Shown here piece after piece: positions 22,965 through 34,102 of a stretch of DNA of 40,000 bases; the first letter of the stretch is position 1; every line of letters begins with the position of its first letter. Source of the DNA: Cristatella mucedo (taxonomy: Eukaryota > Bryozoa > Phylactolaemata > Cristatellidae); the NCBI GenBank assembly GCA_009760855.2, contig WPIO01000006.1, positions 5,387,501-5,427,500 on the forward strand, written 5' to 3'. A program made the translations under genes and the position numbers. A model generated the notes under the pieces. That model worked only from the letters and a program-made list of their open reading frames with translations, searched no databases and had not been told where the DNA came from.

Positions 22965-23762
22965 TGCCAAAAACAAAATTACATTTGTATAGCAACCTCG
23001 GAGAATCTCTTTCTTGGAATTTTACATACGCTTTAAAGGAAGCATATAACCAAATGGTTAGAGGTAACATGCCTAGTGCAAACATGCATTATATGGTTAT
23101 TGGTAGCATGCATAGTGTCACGACACCTAAGCACACAAAGGGCAAATTACAAGGACCCAGCAAATGCTAAGAGGACCAGGCGTTTTTCAACTTTGTAAAT
23201 GTAATGTTAAGAAATGTGGCATCAGTCGCGAGTGAGTTCCAGGTGTAAGAGCATATCAACTAAAGGGGGCTATCTCCATAGAATTTGAGAATAGCTCGAG
23301 GCATAGTTAGACGATTTCAGTCGGAAGGGGTGGTGGTGCGATGCCGAGCCTGGTTGAGGAGTACTTCCTATAGATAGGCTGGAGCCATAAAGTGGGGGAA
23401 CCAAAAAGTGAGTGAAAAAACTTTGAAGTCGATATGCTGCTTGAGTGGGAGCCAGTTCAGGTTGGTGAGAAGTGTCATAATTTGGGCAACTGCAAAGCTC
23501 ACGATAGATGAGCCAAGCAGCAAAGTTGTGCCCCAATTTTCTTGATTGCATTGGCCGATAGACCTACAAGCAGAGAATAAGAAAAGTCGAGATGGAATAT
23601 CACAAATGCACGGACCAATTTGGATATACTATCCGTGCCTAATCAAGTCTGAATTTTTGTAATACTACATAACTGAAAGTATGCAGACAACATTGTGTTG
23701 CTGATGAGGTCGGCTAGAGACAGATCACTTTGGCATATGACACGATCTCTATGATCAACATA
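22965..23762 (-). mobile_element. older, diverged LINE copy of the same or a sister family
   Basis: The minus strand keeps the order of the main family (3' UTR, then remnants of HWLPVKQ-type and LVHAFV-type text) but with many stops and indels, and it lacks a clean (ATT)n tail. Its age or subfamily differs from the copies at 14820, 21384, 26985 and 34649. Confidence 0.6.
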
Positions 23763-24469
23763 GATTACAATATTTTCTCCTAAGCTACAGGGTCTTTTCA
23801 TAGGCCACTCGGATGGTGGAAACTAAATAAAAATTAGGCTGGGTAGAATTAGGCTTTTACTATTTGACACACGAAGGCCACACGAGTTTGAATACATAAT
23901 ATTCTAGAGTTATTAAAGTAATAAGAAAATTGGTAACAATAGAAACCCAACCACATGCAGCCTCAGAAATATTGTCAGAATTTTGGGGTCCTTAAAGTAG
24001 GCTCTGAAAGACAGTGACGCAAAAACTCAGCTAATACCAAGAACTGTTTGCAGATCTTCTCCCTGCACTAGTTTGCTTGACTTTGGCTTACTAATGTCAC
24101 TAGTGTCTGACCACGGTGCCAGAATTGGTCACGTGAGCTGGGTAACTTCGCAGACCTGTACTGATCCCACCCAGAACATGGCCCTCACTTCCCACGAGTA
24201 AACCAAGGGGTAGAGAAAAATGAAGGAGTTGAGAAAGCCGTATACTAGGCAACATCTTCTGCAATTCAGCTTGACCCTTGTATATAGCCCTCATAAGCTC
24301 CCTCGATGGTGCCAGACTCTGGGTTTTTTGTAGTTGCTGTAATAACACGGCCTAATTGTATGAGCATGTATTTTTTGGCCACTGCAGTGTATTTTTCACT
24401 CTGGATTTAGTATTATAACGATGCAATAATATTTGCTAAGTTTATGCATCTATAAAAATGATACAAATA
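23763..24469. other. intron, nothing recognised
   Basis: A minus-strand 82-codon open frame (24100-24348) has no domain I know. No shared repeat is seen. Confidence 0.4.
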
Positions 24470-24990
24470 ATATGCTGAATTACACCTTAAAAGAACCGAG
24501 TCTCTATTCTGGTGCTTTACTAATCACTGTAGGTGATTAAGTATCCTAAAGTGAATTGCAACTAGGGTATCATGAGTGGGTAAGAAAGCAAAGCACCTGA
24601 GTATTATTGTTAGACCAGCCTGCAGAATGAAGCAAGAAAGCACTCTGGGCCACCGGTCCGTAAAACCACCGGTTAGTAGCATGCAATCAATCCTGCATGT
24701 GCAAGCACACAAAGCACAGAGGAGATGCTATACAAAAAATATAGCTCTTACCCTAGTCCCAGCATGTGCAGTTTTTTATGCAAGAGTTGACAAAGTACAA
24801 ATCAATTGGACTGAGCAATAGAGTTGTTCAGCTTTCCTAACAATGTCGACAAATCAGGAGATGACAGCTGTCATTCAGCTGTGAGTTCCAAGCTTTGGAC
24901 ACATAGTAAGTGGAGGCACGGTCGGCAAAACATTTGAAGTAAGATTTAAGCTTCCCGCTCCTTAGCTGCATCATCAGATGGCCATAATCT
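24470..24990 (-). mobile_element. probable decayed LINE 3' region
   Basis: The tail-like text AAAGAACCGAGTCTCTATTC near 24490 and the UTR-like TGTGAGTTCCAAGCTTTGGA near 24880 appear in the same order as in the other minus-strand LINE copies, but between them little is alignable by eye. Confidence 0.35.
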
Positions 24991-25132
24991 TTCGTGACTC
25001 GTGCTGAATGACGTGGTATTAAAGCAGTTTTGCTCAGTCATCGATTTGTCGGTATCTCTGAAGGTTGCCAATATTGCTAGTCGTGTGCTGCTGCAACTCT
25101 CAGCACTTTGGCGTTTTGATCTCGCTTGACAG

Positions 25133-25280
25133 ACGGAGCCTCACTGTACGCCATAAGAATGCAGCAGCGGTTCCAGGAGGGCATGCTGTCGGCAAAAGAG
25201 TGCCTCAGAAAGTGCCCCAAATTCTTGGACGATGGATCTCGTGGTTCAATTGAAGCTGAGAACGACTTAGATAGCGAGAG
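25133..25280 (+). CDS. navigator-like gene, exon SLYAIRMQQRFQEGM
   Basis: The exon is bordered by CTTGACAG|AC and GCGAGAG|GTGAGT, phase 1 in and 2 out. Joined to the previous exon it reads SGYLSEDGASLYAIRMQQRF, then QEGMLSAKECLRKC and KFLDDGSRGS. The order GY(L/M)(S/T)(E/D)-G-x-LY followed by a basic helix and then DD-S matches the GYMTDGGLNLY block of navigators and its continuation. It encodes about 49 residues. The helix (RMQQRFQEGMLSAKECLRKC) is the most ordered-looking part of the predicted protein. No enzymatic residues are expected here. It is not visible as a simple ATG frame because it is short and internal. Confidence 0.7.
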
Positions 25281-25421
25281 GTGAGTGTATTTCAAATACC
25301 GTTACTGGACCTTGTATGCGGAGGCTCGAGCAATGCTTTGACATGGATTCCACCGGATGAGCAAGAATGGCACAGACACCTACGCTCAGGGCGAAGCAGC
25401 GCCGGTGATGCCTGATATTCG

Positions 25422-25590
25422 TCCCATCAATCTCAGCCCAGGAGTAAGGTGCTTGCAATCGTTCCCGGGTTCGAGCTCCGCAGCGGGCAGTCATTTATTG
25501 CCCATTGCAACCACTATTGATCACTGCTAAAAGTTCTGCTGCTCTTCTGCTGCTATACTTATGATGCTGTTTGATTAGCCTCACTTATTT
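25422..25590 (+). mobile_element. SINE family A copy
   Basis: Plus strand: AGCCCAGGAGTAAGGTGC (head), CCCGGGTTCGAGCTCCGC (B box), CATTTATTGCCCATTGC (body) and GCTGCTATACTTATGATGC (tail region). It lies 140 bp after the exon donor at 25281. Confidence 0.7.
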
Positions 25591-25914
25591 TTTTCGACAA
25601 TTCTACTCAAGGCTTCTCTATTTCTTCAGCTTTCACTTTCCCCAGAGGGAGGTTGGGGAGATTTGGCAGACATAAATCGAATCGCTGAGTCCCAAAGTAT
25701 GGCATTCAGCTTTTCATGTGAGCAAACACAATAGCGCAAGTGGTATGATACAAATCGCAGCCACATTCGAATTAATCAACTCTGTTCTGCGACTTTCGTA
25801 GAGGAGGCTCGTTTTGATAATCAGCAACTTCGTCTTTGCAGCTTGCAAGCATGGCATGCTTGGACAAATTCTCTAGGTTGCCATCTTTCTTTCAGTACTC
25901 AAGTTATAGGTTAG

Positions 25915-26078
25915 CTGATTCAGCAGCCTCATTTATATAGCAGCAGAACAGTCTTGCAGCGGCTATCACCTTAAGGCTTGCAGTGGGCAATGCAGGATCA
26001 CTCACGATGCAGGACTCGAAACCACGTGACCTGCATTGTGAAGAGTGAGCACCTCAGCCGTGGGCTCCATGATTCATG
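25915..26078 (-). mobile_element. SINE family A copy
   Basis: Minus strand with a tail TGAATCAGCTAA, body GCATTGCCCACTGCAAG and a weak B box (GGTTTCGAGTCC). The head is GGGCCCACGGCTGAGGTGC-like. Confidence 0.7.
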
Positions 26079-26528
26079 GACTTATGTACCATCTTTCACT
26101 GGCATTTAGTCAGTCAAGTGATCGATATTGATTGACGGTAGACATTGAACCTGTAGAGTCGTGATTTTTATTTTATGTGCATTTACTTGTATTTTGTTTT
26201 GTTTTTATACGGGCATGGAAATGTAAATTTCACTAGGTCTGCCAGGAACTACCACTGGTACCAGCTAAACTTTAGTGCTATTATGTATGGCATTGTCAGA
26301 TCAGCAAGGCAATGTGAGCAAGACAGCGAGGGTATCAAGCCTGTCTCGGATAGCTCACTTACTCAAGAAGTGCTCAGATGCTAGTGAAGGCTGGAGCTTT
26401 GCTCAGCATCGCCGACATCGTGCCATAAGTGCTTTATGCAACTGGTTCTGAGCAGGTTTGGATAAATAGGGTCTATTGAGCAACGATAATGACTGCGGGA
26501 AAAATATGCATGGCATCTTAAGGGAAAT
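26079..26528. other. intron, nothing recognised
   Basis: No exon or shared repeat seen. Confidence 0.4.
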
Positions 26529-26690
26529 AAATCTCTCTCTAGATAATATAATGTAATGTATCTCCATCTGTAACTCCAGAAAGTCATAAAGACTATGTAG
26601 GTGTTACACAGGAGAGTTTTGTGTAGCGCACTTACAGCCTAAGCGGCTGTCGGTAAGCATTCGGTACTACATATATGCTAGGACGGCTCA
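26529..26690 (-). mobile_element. 3' fragment of a second LINE family
   Basis: It matches 30243-30365 closely (TGTAATGTATCTCCATC at the tail, GGAGAGTTTTGTGTAGCGCA further in). That stretch is the 3' end of a second, different LINE in minus orientation. Confidence 0.7.
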
Positions 26691-26784
26691 GTAAATAGGA
26701 TTGCAATATAGCACTCACAATTTCAACGACCAGTCACAGAGAAGACAAACTGATCACGAAACTAGCAAAGGCAGTCAGGAACAT

Positions 26785-26850
26785 GGTGTGTGTGTGTGTG
26801 TTTTTACGCGTGTGTGTGTTTGTGCTTGTTTGTGTGTGTGTGTTTGTGTT

Positions 26851-26886
<36 letters not shown>

Positions 26887-26897
26887 TGCGTGCGCGC

Positions 26898-26930
<33 letters not shown>
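26785..26930. repeat. (TG)n-rich microsatellite with CG-containing interruptions
   Basis: TG runs interrupted by TTTTTACGCG, TGCGCGTGCGTGCGCGCCCG and TTTG. The alternating purine-pyrimidine GC part could adopt Z-DNA. Confidence 0.93.
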
Positions 26931-26934
<4 letters not shown>

Positions 26935-26984
26935 AGCTTCTTTTTAAATGACGTCTAATCCGGGGATTTTATGACGTGATTCGG

Positions 26985-27766
26985 TATTATAACATTGCTT
27001 AAATTCGGGCTTGTTAAGATAAGGATACCACGTCTAAGTTGGTCCATGCATTCGTGACATCCCGTCATGACTTCTGCAACTCACTGCTTACTGGCCTACC
27101 AGCATGTGCGATCAGGCGATTGCAGCTGGTGCAAAACTCTGCAGCTAGGCTTGTCTGTCGTGAGCGTCGCAGTTGCCACATTACTCCACTTCTCGCCGAC
27201 CTGCACTGGCTACCAGTCAAGCAACGGATTGACTTCAAGGTTTTGTTGCTCACTTTTAGGTCATTTCATTCTTTGGCTCCAGCCTATCTCTCAGATCTAC
27301 TCCCCCACCAGGCCAAGCATAGTACCACCGCTTTTCGGAATCCAGCGGTCTACGAATACCCCCGTATAAACCTCAAATCCTTTGGAGACCGTGCATTTAG
27401 TTCGTGTGCTCCCAAAGCGTGGAACTCCCTCCCGACTTGCGTCAGAACATCCCCTGACCTGACCACATTTAAAAAGAACTAAAAAACACCTATTTAGGAC
27501 ACCATTTGATGGGTCCCTGTGATTCGTCCTTGATGTGCTTATGCGTGCTGACACTGTGCATGCTGCCACTAACCACATTTGCATGCTGACCCTGCGCATG
27601 TCACCCCTAATCATGTTATTCATTTTGTTTGTTTGTCAAGCAAGATTTTACTCACCATTCAATTGCATTACCCTTTGCAGCAAATGTAAAGCGCCTAGAG
27701 AGAGATTGAGTTCTCCGAGGGCGCTTTATCAAGTGTATTAATAATAATAATATTATTATTATTATC
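26985..27766 (+). mobile_element. 5'-truncated LINE copy, main family, longest open frame
   Basis: Plus strand. The frame from 27027 to 27482 is open for about 150 codons (FVTSRHDFCNSLLTGLPACA, HITPLLADLHWLPVKQRIDF, SFGDRAFSSCAPKAWNSLP) and ends in KKN-stop. Stops lie just upstream (near 27000). The 3' UTR ends in GAGGGCGCTTTATCAAGTG and an (AAT/ATT)n tail. It is the youngest-looking copy, but lacks the catalytic reverse transcriptase core and the endonuclease. Confidence 0.85.
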
Positions 27767-27774
27767 AAGTTCCC

Positions 27775-27912
27775 GGCTTTGTCAGCATAGGAGCTGACGG
27801 CATGGTCTGCAAGCGATTTGATGTTGTTTAGAGGCACGGCTAAATGACTCGAGTCCTCAGAGGGGCTACTACGACAAAGACTCTGCCTGTTTCCAGATGA
27901 TGCTGCCATTTT
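27775..27912 (-). mobile_element. possible short LINE coding fragment
   Basis: The minus strand reads LNNIKSLADHAVSSYADKAG, close to the INLKSFGDRAFSSCAPKAWN text of the main LINE. It abuts the previous LINE in opposite orientation. Confidence 0.45.
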
Positions 27913-29123
27913 TAATTTGTAATTTTTTATTTTTAAGATATCAGTTTTACGGGAACAGGCAAAAAAGGCTTGTCGAGCGGTGCAGAATTCGGCGTGCTGG
28001 TCAGTCAGCCGAAACGAGCTCCCTCAAGCGCAGATAGATATGCCAGAGGTATTCTAAAGGCTGCCCTATCAGCACCGGCGGTCCTCAGTCGGTCTCGTGG
28101 CGAGGAGGACACGTTGGACCTTCTTCTTCCGGCTAATGAGCTGCTAAAAACCAGCTCTGCTGGGTGCAAGCAACAGCAGCGACCTGCAACGTGACACATA
28201 TAGCAAGTCGTCGAACAGTACTAGCGTTCGGCCATGCCATAGTTTTCGGTTGCTTTGACCAGGCTTCTGAGCCTGGAGCCAACTGAGCCGAGTCCAGCCG
28301 GTCGATTCTCCCAAAAGGCCTATATCCTCTTACTGTAGCTACCGGGCCTACAGGAAGAGGCTACCGGGCTTACACAGCGGACTCTCGAGATCCGCGTCGC
28401 GCTTCTGGAATGACGACTGCTTCTCTTGCGAACGGCTGCCATTATGTGTAGGCTGGGTCAAACAGGCTGCCAGTGGTTCGCCTAGCTCGAATTCGCTAGC
28501 GCCTTCCAGAGGGCTCCAGGGTTTTTCTTTCCACGACCGGCCGTATTATTAGTTTCTAAATAAAATGGTTCATGGTACACAGATCTAAAGAGGCGTGCCG
28601 TGCCTGCTCAAGTTTCCCGAGTCAAGGTGCCGCCGGCAGCCGTTTCTTACGGACCGGCAAGTCGTCCTAGACCTAGTGGCAGCGTGCCGTCAGAGCCGAG
28701 CTCAAGCCTATTCAAAAACGACTACTGTCAATCTATTTTTTTTAGAGGGGCTGCTACTCTTTTGACTTAGGATTTCAAAGAGAAGGCCTTGACCCTGTAC
28801 AGCTACCTAGCAAGGGCAGGAGGCTTAGCCCAAAATTTGTTCGCCATGTCCTCGACAAAGAGTGACACGTGGCAGACAGATGTGTTCTTACCGAGTCGCA
28901 CGTGAGATGGAATTCCACGCTGAAGCTTCAAGCACGTTGCTAAAGCGTCAGGCAGCTGCCAACTGCAAGCTGCTGTAACTCTTACTGGGTTTTTTCTGGT
29001 GATATTGAAGCTGGGTCGGCTGTGTCGCATGCGATCTTCTTCATCTGACTTATCTGTAATGTCTTCGTCGTCATCGTCATTCGTTAGCTCACGTATTCAC
29101 TGCTTGTCCTAAACATTAAATAC
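27913..29123. other. intron with a GC-rich unassigned block
   Basis: A plus-strand open frame (27970-28194, 75 codons, SSGAEFGVLVSQPKRAPSS at its start) follows an acceptor-like AACAG at 27958, but its phase (1) does not fit the flanking exons (both phase 2). The 28200-28700 block is GC-rich with small repeats. Nothing is recognised. Confidence 0.35.
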
Positions 29124-29272
29124 AATTCATTTGAAGCACGCTCTAAGAGAACGTAATCTCTATTTAGGCCCTGCACACTTGCCCCGATGCTCGAGCCCAC
29201 GATCTCGGTCATCAAATACGTTCACCTTGACCTCAGTCGTTATATGTCAGCACCTTAATCACTGGGACAAAC
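29124..29272 (-). mobile_element. SINE family B copy with internal duplication
   Basis: The tail (ACGTTCTCTTAGAGCGTGC on the minus strand) and head (GTCCCAGTGATTAAGGTGC) are intact, but the segment between B box and head is longer than in the other copies and contains the ACCTTGACCTCAGTCGTTA region, apparently duplicated. Confidence 0.6.
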
Positions 29273-29716
29273 AAGTGCAGCATAGTCTGTCGCTCGGCTG
29301 CACAAGCATTCCAGCTGCTTGCAGATTTGAGCACGATGCCACTCCTCTCCCTGTTTATTCGTTCAATTAAGGATGCCTCTAGAGGAAGGGGGATGAGGTA
29401 CCCCTCCCCTTCGACTCCCCTGCCCTCATATTGCCTGCACTCTCTGCAATCGATTGGCCACACACACCGTGCTCATTTGTTGTCTATGCTTGGCATGCCC
29501 GTCGGCTCGGCCAGGCCGGTGACCTAAACGATGGACTCTCCCTGCCCCCTCACGCGGTCCAGCTGCTGCGGCTGCGCCGATGCTGAGGATGTCCGATGGG
29601 CAAAGTGCAGCCGACGACAAGAGCACCGAGAAAGGGACGCCCGGCTGCCTGCTTCTAGCCGGCGCTGGTTTGTGATGAAACGTGTCACTGTTTCCTCTGC
29701 CGACATTTCCTTGCAG

Positions 29717-30096
29717 CGATGGCAAGAGCTCGGTCAGCAGCAGTGACATTAACGAGGCCCTGGCAGGTCTGGAGGGTGGCTGCAGCCGGGCGAGCAGCTG
29801 CAGCGATGGAGCCGAGCAGACAACAGCCGGCACCGTCCGGCTGCTGGCCCACGGAGGCAACGGCGGCTGCGGCTGCATCGTGCCGCCTCAGCGATGCTCA
29901 GCAGCGGCTGCCGTCGTCAAGGAAGCCCGGCACCTGTCGTCGGCCGGAGCTGTGCAGAGGTGCAGCGCGACCGGCGCCACCGACGAACGCCGGCTGCATG
30001 CCGGTTGCACGCCAGCTGCGGCCGGATCGTCGCTTGGAGACGATGCTGCCAAGCGGCTCCTCCCCAGCGGAGACACTCTGACGACGCCGCTTCGAG
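29717..30096 (+). CDS. navigator-like gene, exon SSVSSSDINEAL
   Basis: The exon is bordered by TTTCCTTGCAG|CG and CTTCGAG|GTGGGT, phase 2 in and 1 out. It completes the Ser codon split at 25280 and continues SDGKSSVSSSDINEALAGLE. In navigators the GYMTDGG block is followed by DDSSSVSSGLSDTLDNIS, and the position and text here agree. The remaining ~105 residues are Ala/Gly/Ser/Cys-rich and unlike the known family, so the similarity is confined to the first 15-20 residues. The exon encodes about 126 codons. The minus strand is open over similar lengths, which reflects the GC-rich composition. Confidence 0.65.
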
Positions 30097-30242
30097 GTGG
30101 GTGTCTGTCTGCCTGATCGCACACGCACGCACGCTGTCCTGGCGCCGAGCTCCCGTAAGCCAGCAGCCAGCCAGGGATCGACGACCGGCATGAACGTGGG
30201 CGTAGCTGCGATCGTACCGAAGAGAGGTTTTGCACGGCCTTG

Positions 30243-30870
30243 TATTGTAATGTAATGTATCTCCATCAGTAACTCCACTAAGTCATAAAGACCATGTGGG
30301 CGTTACGCAGGAGAGTTTTGTATAGCGCACTCACAGCCTATGCGGCTTTCGGTACGCATTCGGTAGCCAACAGACTTCGTCTCACGAAACAAAGAGAAAG
30401 TGGGAAGCATAGCAGAGTCAGGAGAGCAGTTGAGGTAGTGAGTAGCATGGAAGTAGCAGTTCAGGACCGCTGAAAAAGATGTGCCATAGTCGGCAGTTGG
30501 AGAGTATATGTCGTTGCGCAAGAATTGTGGAAGCGAGTTCCACAGTCTAGGACCTGCAGAGCTAAAGCTTCTGTCGCCAACTGTCTCTAAGCGGAGGAAT
30601 GGGACAGCTAATTTATTGTCCAGACAGGACCTGAGGGCGCGAACAGGCTGAAACTGATGCAGCAGTTCAGCTAGCTATGAAGGAGCCAAGCCGTGGCGGG
30701 CCTTGTGGGTCAGCATAAGAACTTTGCTCTGTATCCTTTGCTGAACCGGCAACCATCCTAGCTCTTCCAGCAAAGGTGACACGTGCTCTGGACTTGGTGA
30801 TGGTAGGGAGTCACAGTAAGACGAGGATGCATGCCGAATGGCCAAGCCGCCGGGACGCGCTTCCCTTCGA
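30243..30870 (-). mobile_element. second LINE family, reverse transcriptase C-terminal part
   Basis: Minus strand: EHVSPLLEELGWLPVQQRIQ, VLMLTHKARHGLAPS, then after a short break LAVPFLRLETVGDRSFSSAG and RLWNSLPQFLRNDIYSP. This is the same part of the protein as the main LINE but clearly another lineage within the CR1/Jockey-type group. The tail is TACATTACATTACA rather than (ATT)n. An in-frame stop is present near 30675. Confidence 0.75.
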
Positions 30871-31089
30871 GTTGATCCAAGGGTTGGGTGGGGAGGGCAC
30901 CGAGCCTGCCGTCCTATATCCTCCCTCTCGTGGATTGACGACTGTTTGGTCTGCTCCTCCTTGCAATTTATGCTCTTCCTCGAGCCTTCGTGATCGCCAG
31001 GCACAATCTGAGCTTTAAAACTGTTATGCAGACGACACGCAGAGCTCTATCTTGGCTTGTACCTCTCTCTGCCTCCCAGCTTGTCAAAA

Positions 31090-31592
31090 TGACTCAGCTC
31101 TCTTGCTGCATGTTTTGCTCAAATTTGCAATCGATTGCCGAACTCGGCCGCGAGGTTTTCTGTCGCGAAAGTCGCAGTCAAGACATAACACCATTCTCAC
31201 CAACGTGCACTGTCTTCCCATCAATCACGGTATCGACTTCGAGGTTTTTGCAAGTATTTTTAAGTTCCATTCATTCTCTTGCTCCAGTCTACCTAGCTGA
31301 ACTACTTCGCATACATGCCAGATATCTTACCACCCACTCTTTGGCCTCACGGTGTTGAGCTGTGCCTCGAACCAGTCTCAAGTAATCTGAAGACCGTGCC
31401 TTTAGTTTGCGTGCTCCCAAAGCCTGGAAGTTACTCTCGACTGACGTCGCGACATCCCCTGTGTCAGCATCAATCAGTGGCATGCGTGCATCCTTAGCAG
31501 CACGTGCAAAGTGCTCGAGAAACGCATGAAGTTTTCTCGAGGAAAATGCGAGCGTCATTATAAATATAATTAGTAATAATATGTTGCACTTG
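31090..31592 (+). mobile_element. old, diverged LINE fragment
   Basis: The plus strand retains broken pieces of the main LINE: REVFCRESRSQDITPFSPTC in one frame, then HSLAPVYLAELLRIHARYLTT and RAFSLRAPKAWKLLS-like text in others, with frameshifts between. It ends at an AT-rich inverted repeat. Confidence 0.6.
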
Positions 31593-31626
31593 ATAATATA
31601 TTATTACTAATTATATTTATAATGAC
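31554..31626. repeat. perfect 29-bp inverted repeat, 15-nt spacer
   Basis: The arms at 31554-31582 and 31598-31626 (GTCATTATAAATATAATTAG at the outer end) are exact reverse complements. The spacer GTTGCACTTGATAAT looks like the terminal LINE tail in the opposite orientation. Confidence 0.9.
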
Positions 31627-32077
31627 TCTAGTAGCTCTCTATACCCTTTCTTCTCGGACTGCTAATGCAAGGCTTGCCATTTTCGTTGGCTCCCATGCAC
31701 CCAGGCCAATCAGTGTTCAGGCTGCTGCCTTCGGCTTACCTAGATGATCTAGGCATGGGTGCTTACATGTTTATTCCACGTGGCTTAGTAGCATAGCTGC
31801 AATAACTTCGGGGTTAAGACTTGTGCTCTAGCCACTCCTGGGCCGTGCACTAGAATATGCTTTTGCATTTATTCTCTTACACATCCCGATTCGTCGTGCA
31901 GCGAGTATCAAGCACCAAGAAAGGTCCTTGTGCGGGAGGGGGGCAATAAGCGTAAATATTTGTGTTTAGGGTTTAGGCTTCGTGTGCCGACCGTCGGCAG
32001 TTATACCTTAGATGAGGGAGCGCTCAGAGATGGCAGATCTGTATTTTGCACGCTATGTGCATGTAAGGAAACGATCT
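31627..32077. other. intron, nothing recognised
   Basis: No shared repeat or exon seen. Confidence 0.4.
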
Positions 32078-32232
32078 TAGCTGATTTAACAGGCTCATTT
32101 GTATACCTGCACGAGGCCTTTTCGGATATCGCCACCGCTTGCAGTCGACAATAAAGTATAGCCCAACTATAGGATTCGAACCCATGACCTTGGCACTGAA
32201 GAGCAAGCACCTTCCCACCTGGGCTATTAGTA
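32078..32232 (-). mobile_element. SINE family A copy
   Basis: Minus strand: B box GGTTCGAATCCTATAG, body CTTTATTGTCGACTGCAAG and end GTTAAATCAGCTAA. The head is GCCCAGGTGGGAAGGTGC. Confidence 0.75.
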
Positions 32233-33936
32233 AGGAAGCCTGAGTTCACAGCAAGGTAGAAATCACTTCACGATAAAGAGGTGCATCAACCTAAGAAGGA
32301 CTTATGTTTACCAATGTTGCAAAAAAGTATACCGCAAGCAATGCCTCAGCGGCAAACCTGCCTAGTGCTTTCTGCATTCTGAAGTTGTCAGCCGACTAGC
32401 ATCCATGCACAGATGAAGCGTGGACTCCAAGTTAACAAGTCTAATGTTGTGTACTTGCCAAGCTGCCCAATAAGGATGAACGCTGAAGGAGTCATACTTA
32501 TTGCTTGCAAAGTGTCGAATGGCGACGGCTGTATAAATCCAAAATGTCAACCTTTAATGGTAAGCTTGGTAAGCTAACAGTGTAGAAAGAAACTTCTGCT
32601 CAGGCAATGAGTCAAGGGAACAATATTTATGGCAGTGTTTACTTTGCCTAGGCCATACAGGCTTAGCTGCATTCCGACTGTGGGAGTGTGGAGCCTAGAA
32701 TCCGTGCTCCTGTTCCACATCTGTCCGAGCTGAACAAACTTCGCGATCGTGTTCTGTTGCTGCAGTAGCTGATTGCCAAGAATGAACACCTGCAGCCTAA
32801 CAGTCAATCAGCCATGCTTGACTGATTGAGGAGCCAGAACAATAGCACGGCCTGTTTTGTCGAAGCAGTCGACGATAATCGTCGCGGCACCTCTCGAGCA
32901 CTGGGAATGCCAGTTTGTGGGTGGCCGTGCATCCGAGAGAGGCCTTTGTTAAACGTGGTGCTTTGTTTATTCGGAGGCTGGGTCCTGTGTGGAAGCCATG
33001 CTTTGCAAGTAAATGTGAGCCACCATTAGTTCTTGATCGATCAAGGCTCTCCTGGACTTGCTCCCTCTTTCGTAGGGCTTCGAAGATTTTAAAGGCCTGC
33101 CGTTTGCTCTTTCAAGCTTCGCATTACCTAAGCTGTGCAGCAGTCGTGAATATGTGCATTGTCGTGAGGCCGTGGCTAGTCATAAGTTGCCAACTGAGAC
33201 TAAATGTACTAGCCACAGCCCCACAGCGATGCTAGTCTCGACGCTAGTTTGCACCCGAGACAGGGTGTCTCGACTCCGAACGTTGACCAGTGTAGATGCA
33301 GCTGTATGCCGCATTCACACACGGGCGAGTCTTGTTTTGTCACTGTTCTATCCTTCTTCTATCCTACTTCTGCTCTACTTCAGTCTTTCTACATGTAAGT
33401 TTACACATTCAGTTTTCCTCTAAGTCTTGAGTCCTACTGCCTCCGGGCCCTGAGTGATTAAGGGGAAGTTGCTTTGTTCGGGAGGTAGGAAATGGCCCTC
33501 GGCCATGCAACTCCTGGTGAAATTTAACCGTCCATGATTGCCTTGATTGCTGCTGCATCACTATCTGATTCTTCTATGCCGAGCTCGTAGTGTCTCGTAA
33601 GCAGGAACTCCTTTGGGACGCTTTAAAAAAACTGTGTCGATTCTCTGCCGTGGATTTCATAGCAACTAATAAAGCTAGCCCTTGACTCGCGATGTCTTGG
33701 TGGACACGATGAGCCCCATTGACTGGTCGTTTGTCCAGATTGTCCTGCAATAGTCTTAACCAAGAAGTAGAACCACGTTTGGCAGCTGAGTCTTTGTTCA
33801 GTCCTTCTTAAGTCTTAGACCGCACCCAGTATCGGTGATGTATACACGCAAGACTCGATTAAGACATAAGTGGAAAGGAAGCAGGTGTTTCACTGCCTAA
33901 GCTCAGGTCTAGCCTGCCCGGCTGACGGTGCCCACT
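32233..33936. other. intron, nothing recognised
   Basis: About 1.7 kb without a splice-bordered coding block or a repeat shared inside the window. The open frames at 32915-33235 and 33154-33423 have no recognisable domain. Confidence 0.4.
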
Positions 33937-33970
33937 CCAGCTGCCACCGCTGCGCAGCGGTGGCAGCTGG
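33937..33970. repeat. perfect 34-bp palindrome, no spacer
   Basis: CCAGCTGCCACCGCTGC is followed directly by its exact reverse complement. It is GC-rich and contains CAGCTG E-box cores in both arms. Confidence 0.95.
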
Positions 33971-34050
33971 GCGCCCGCCTCTTGAGCGCTTGAATCGGAA
34001 GCTTGCCCAGAAACAGGCTTGAGAAGATACGAGGCATCCGCATCCGGTGA

Positions 34051-34102
34051 TGCAGCCGTTCGTCGGCGACTGCAGATCGTCTGCAGCCGTTCGTCGGCGA
34101 CT
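34051..34102. repeat. 21-bp direct repeat, period 31
   Basis: TGCAGCCGTTCGTCGGCGAC plus one T or C-flanked base occurs at 34051 and again at 34082. It is a small tandem duplication in GC-rich sequence. Confidence 0.85.

Noticed and set aside
27970-28194. Possible exon SSGAEFGVLVSQPK
   Set aside because: Its acceptor phase (1) does not fit the flanking phase 2 exons, and no good donor keeps the frame. It is left as an unassigned open stretch.
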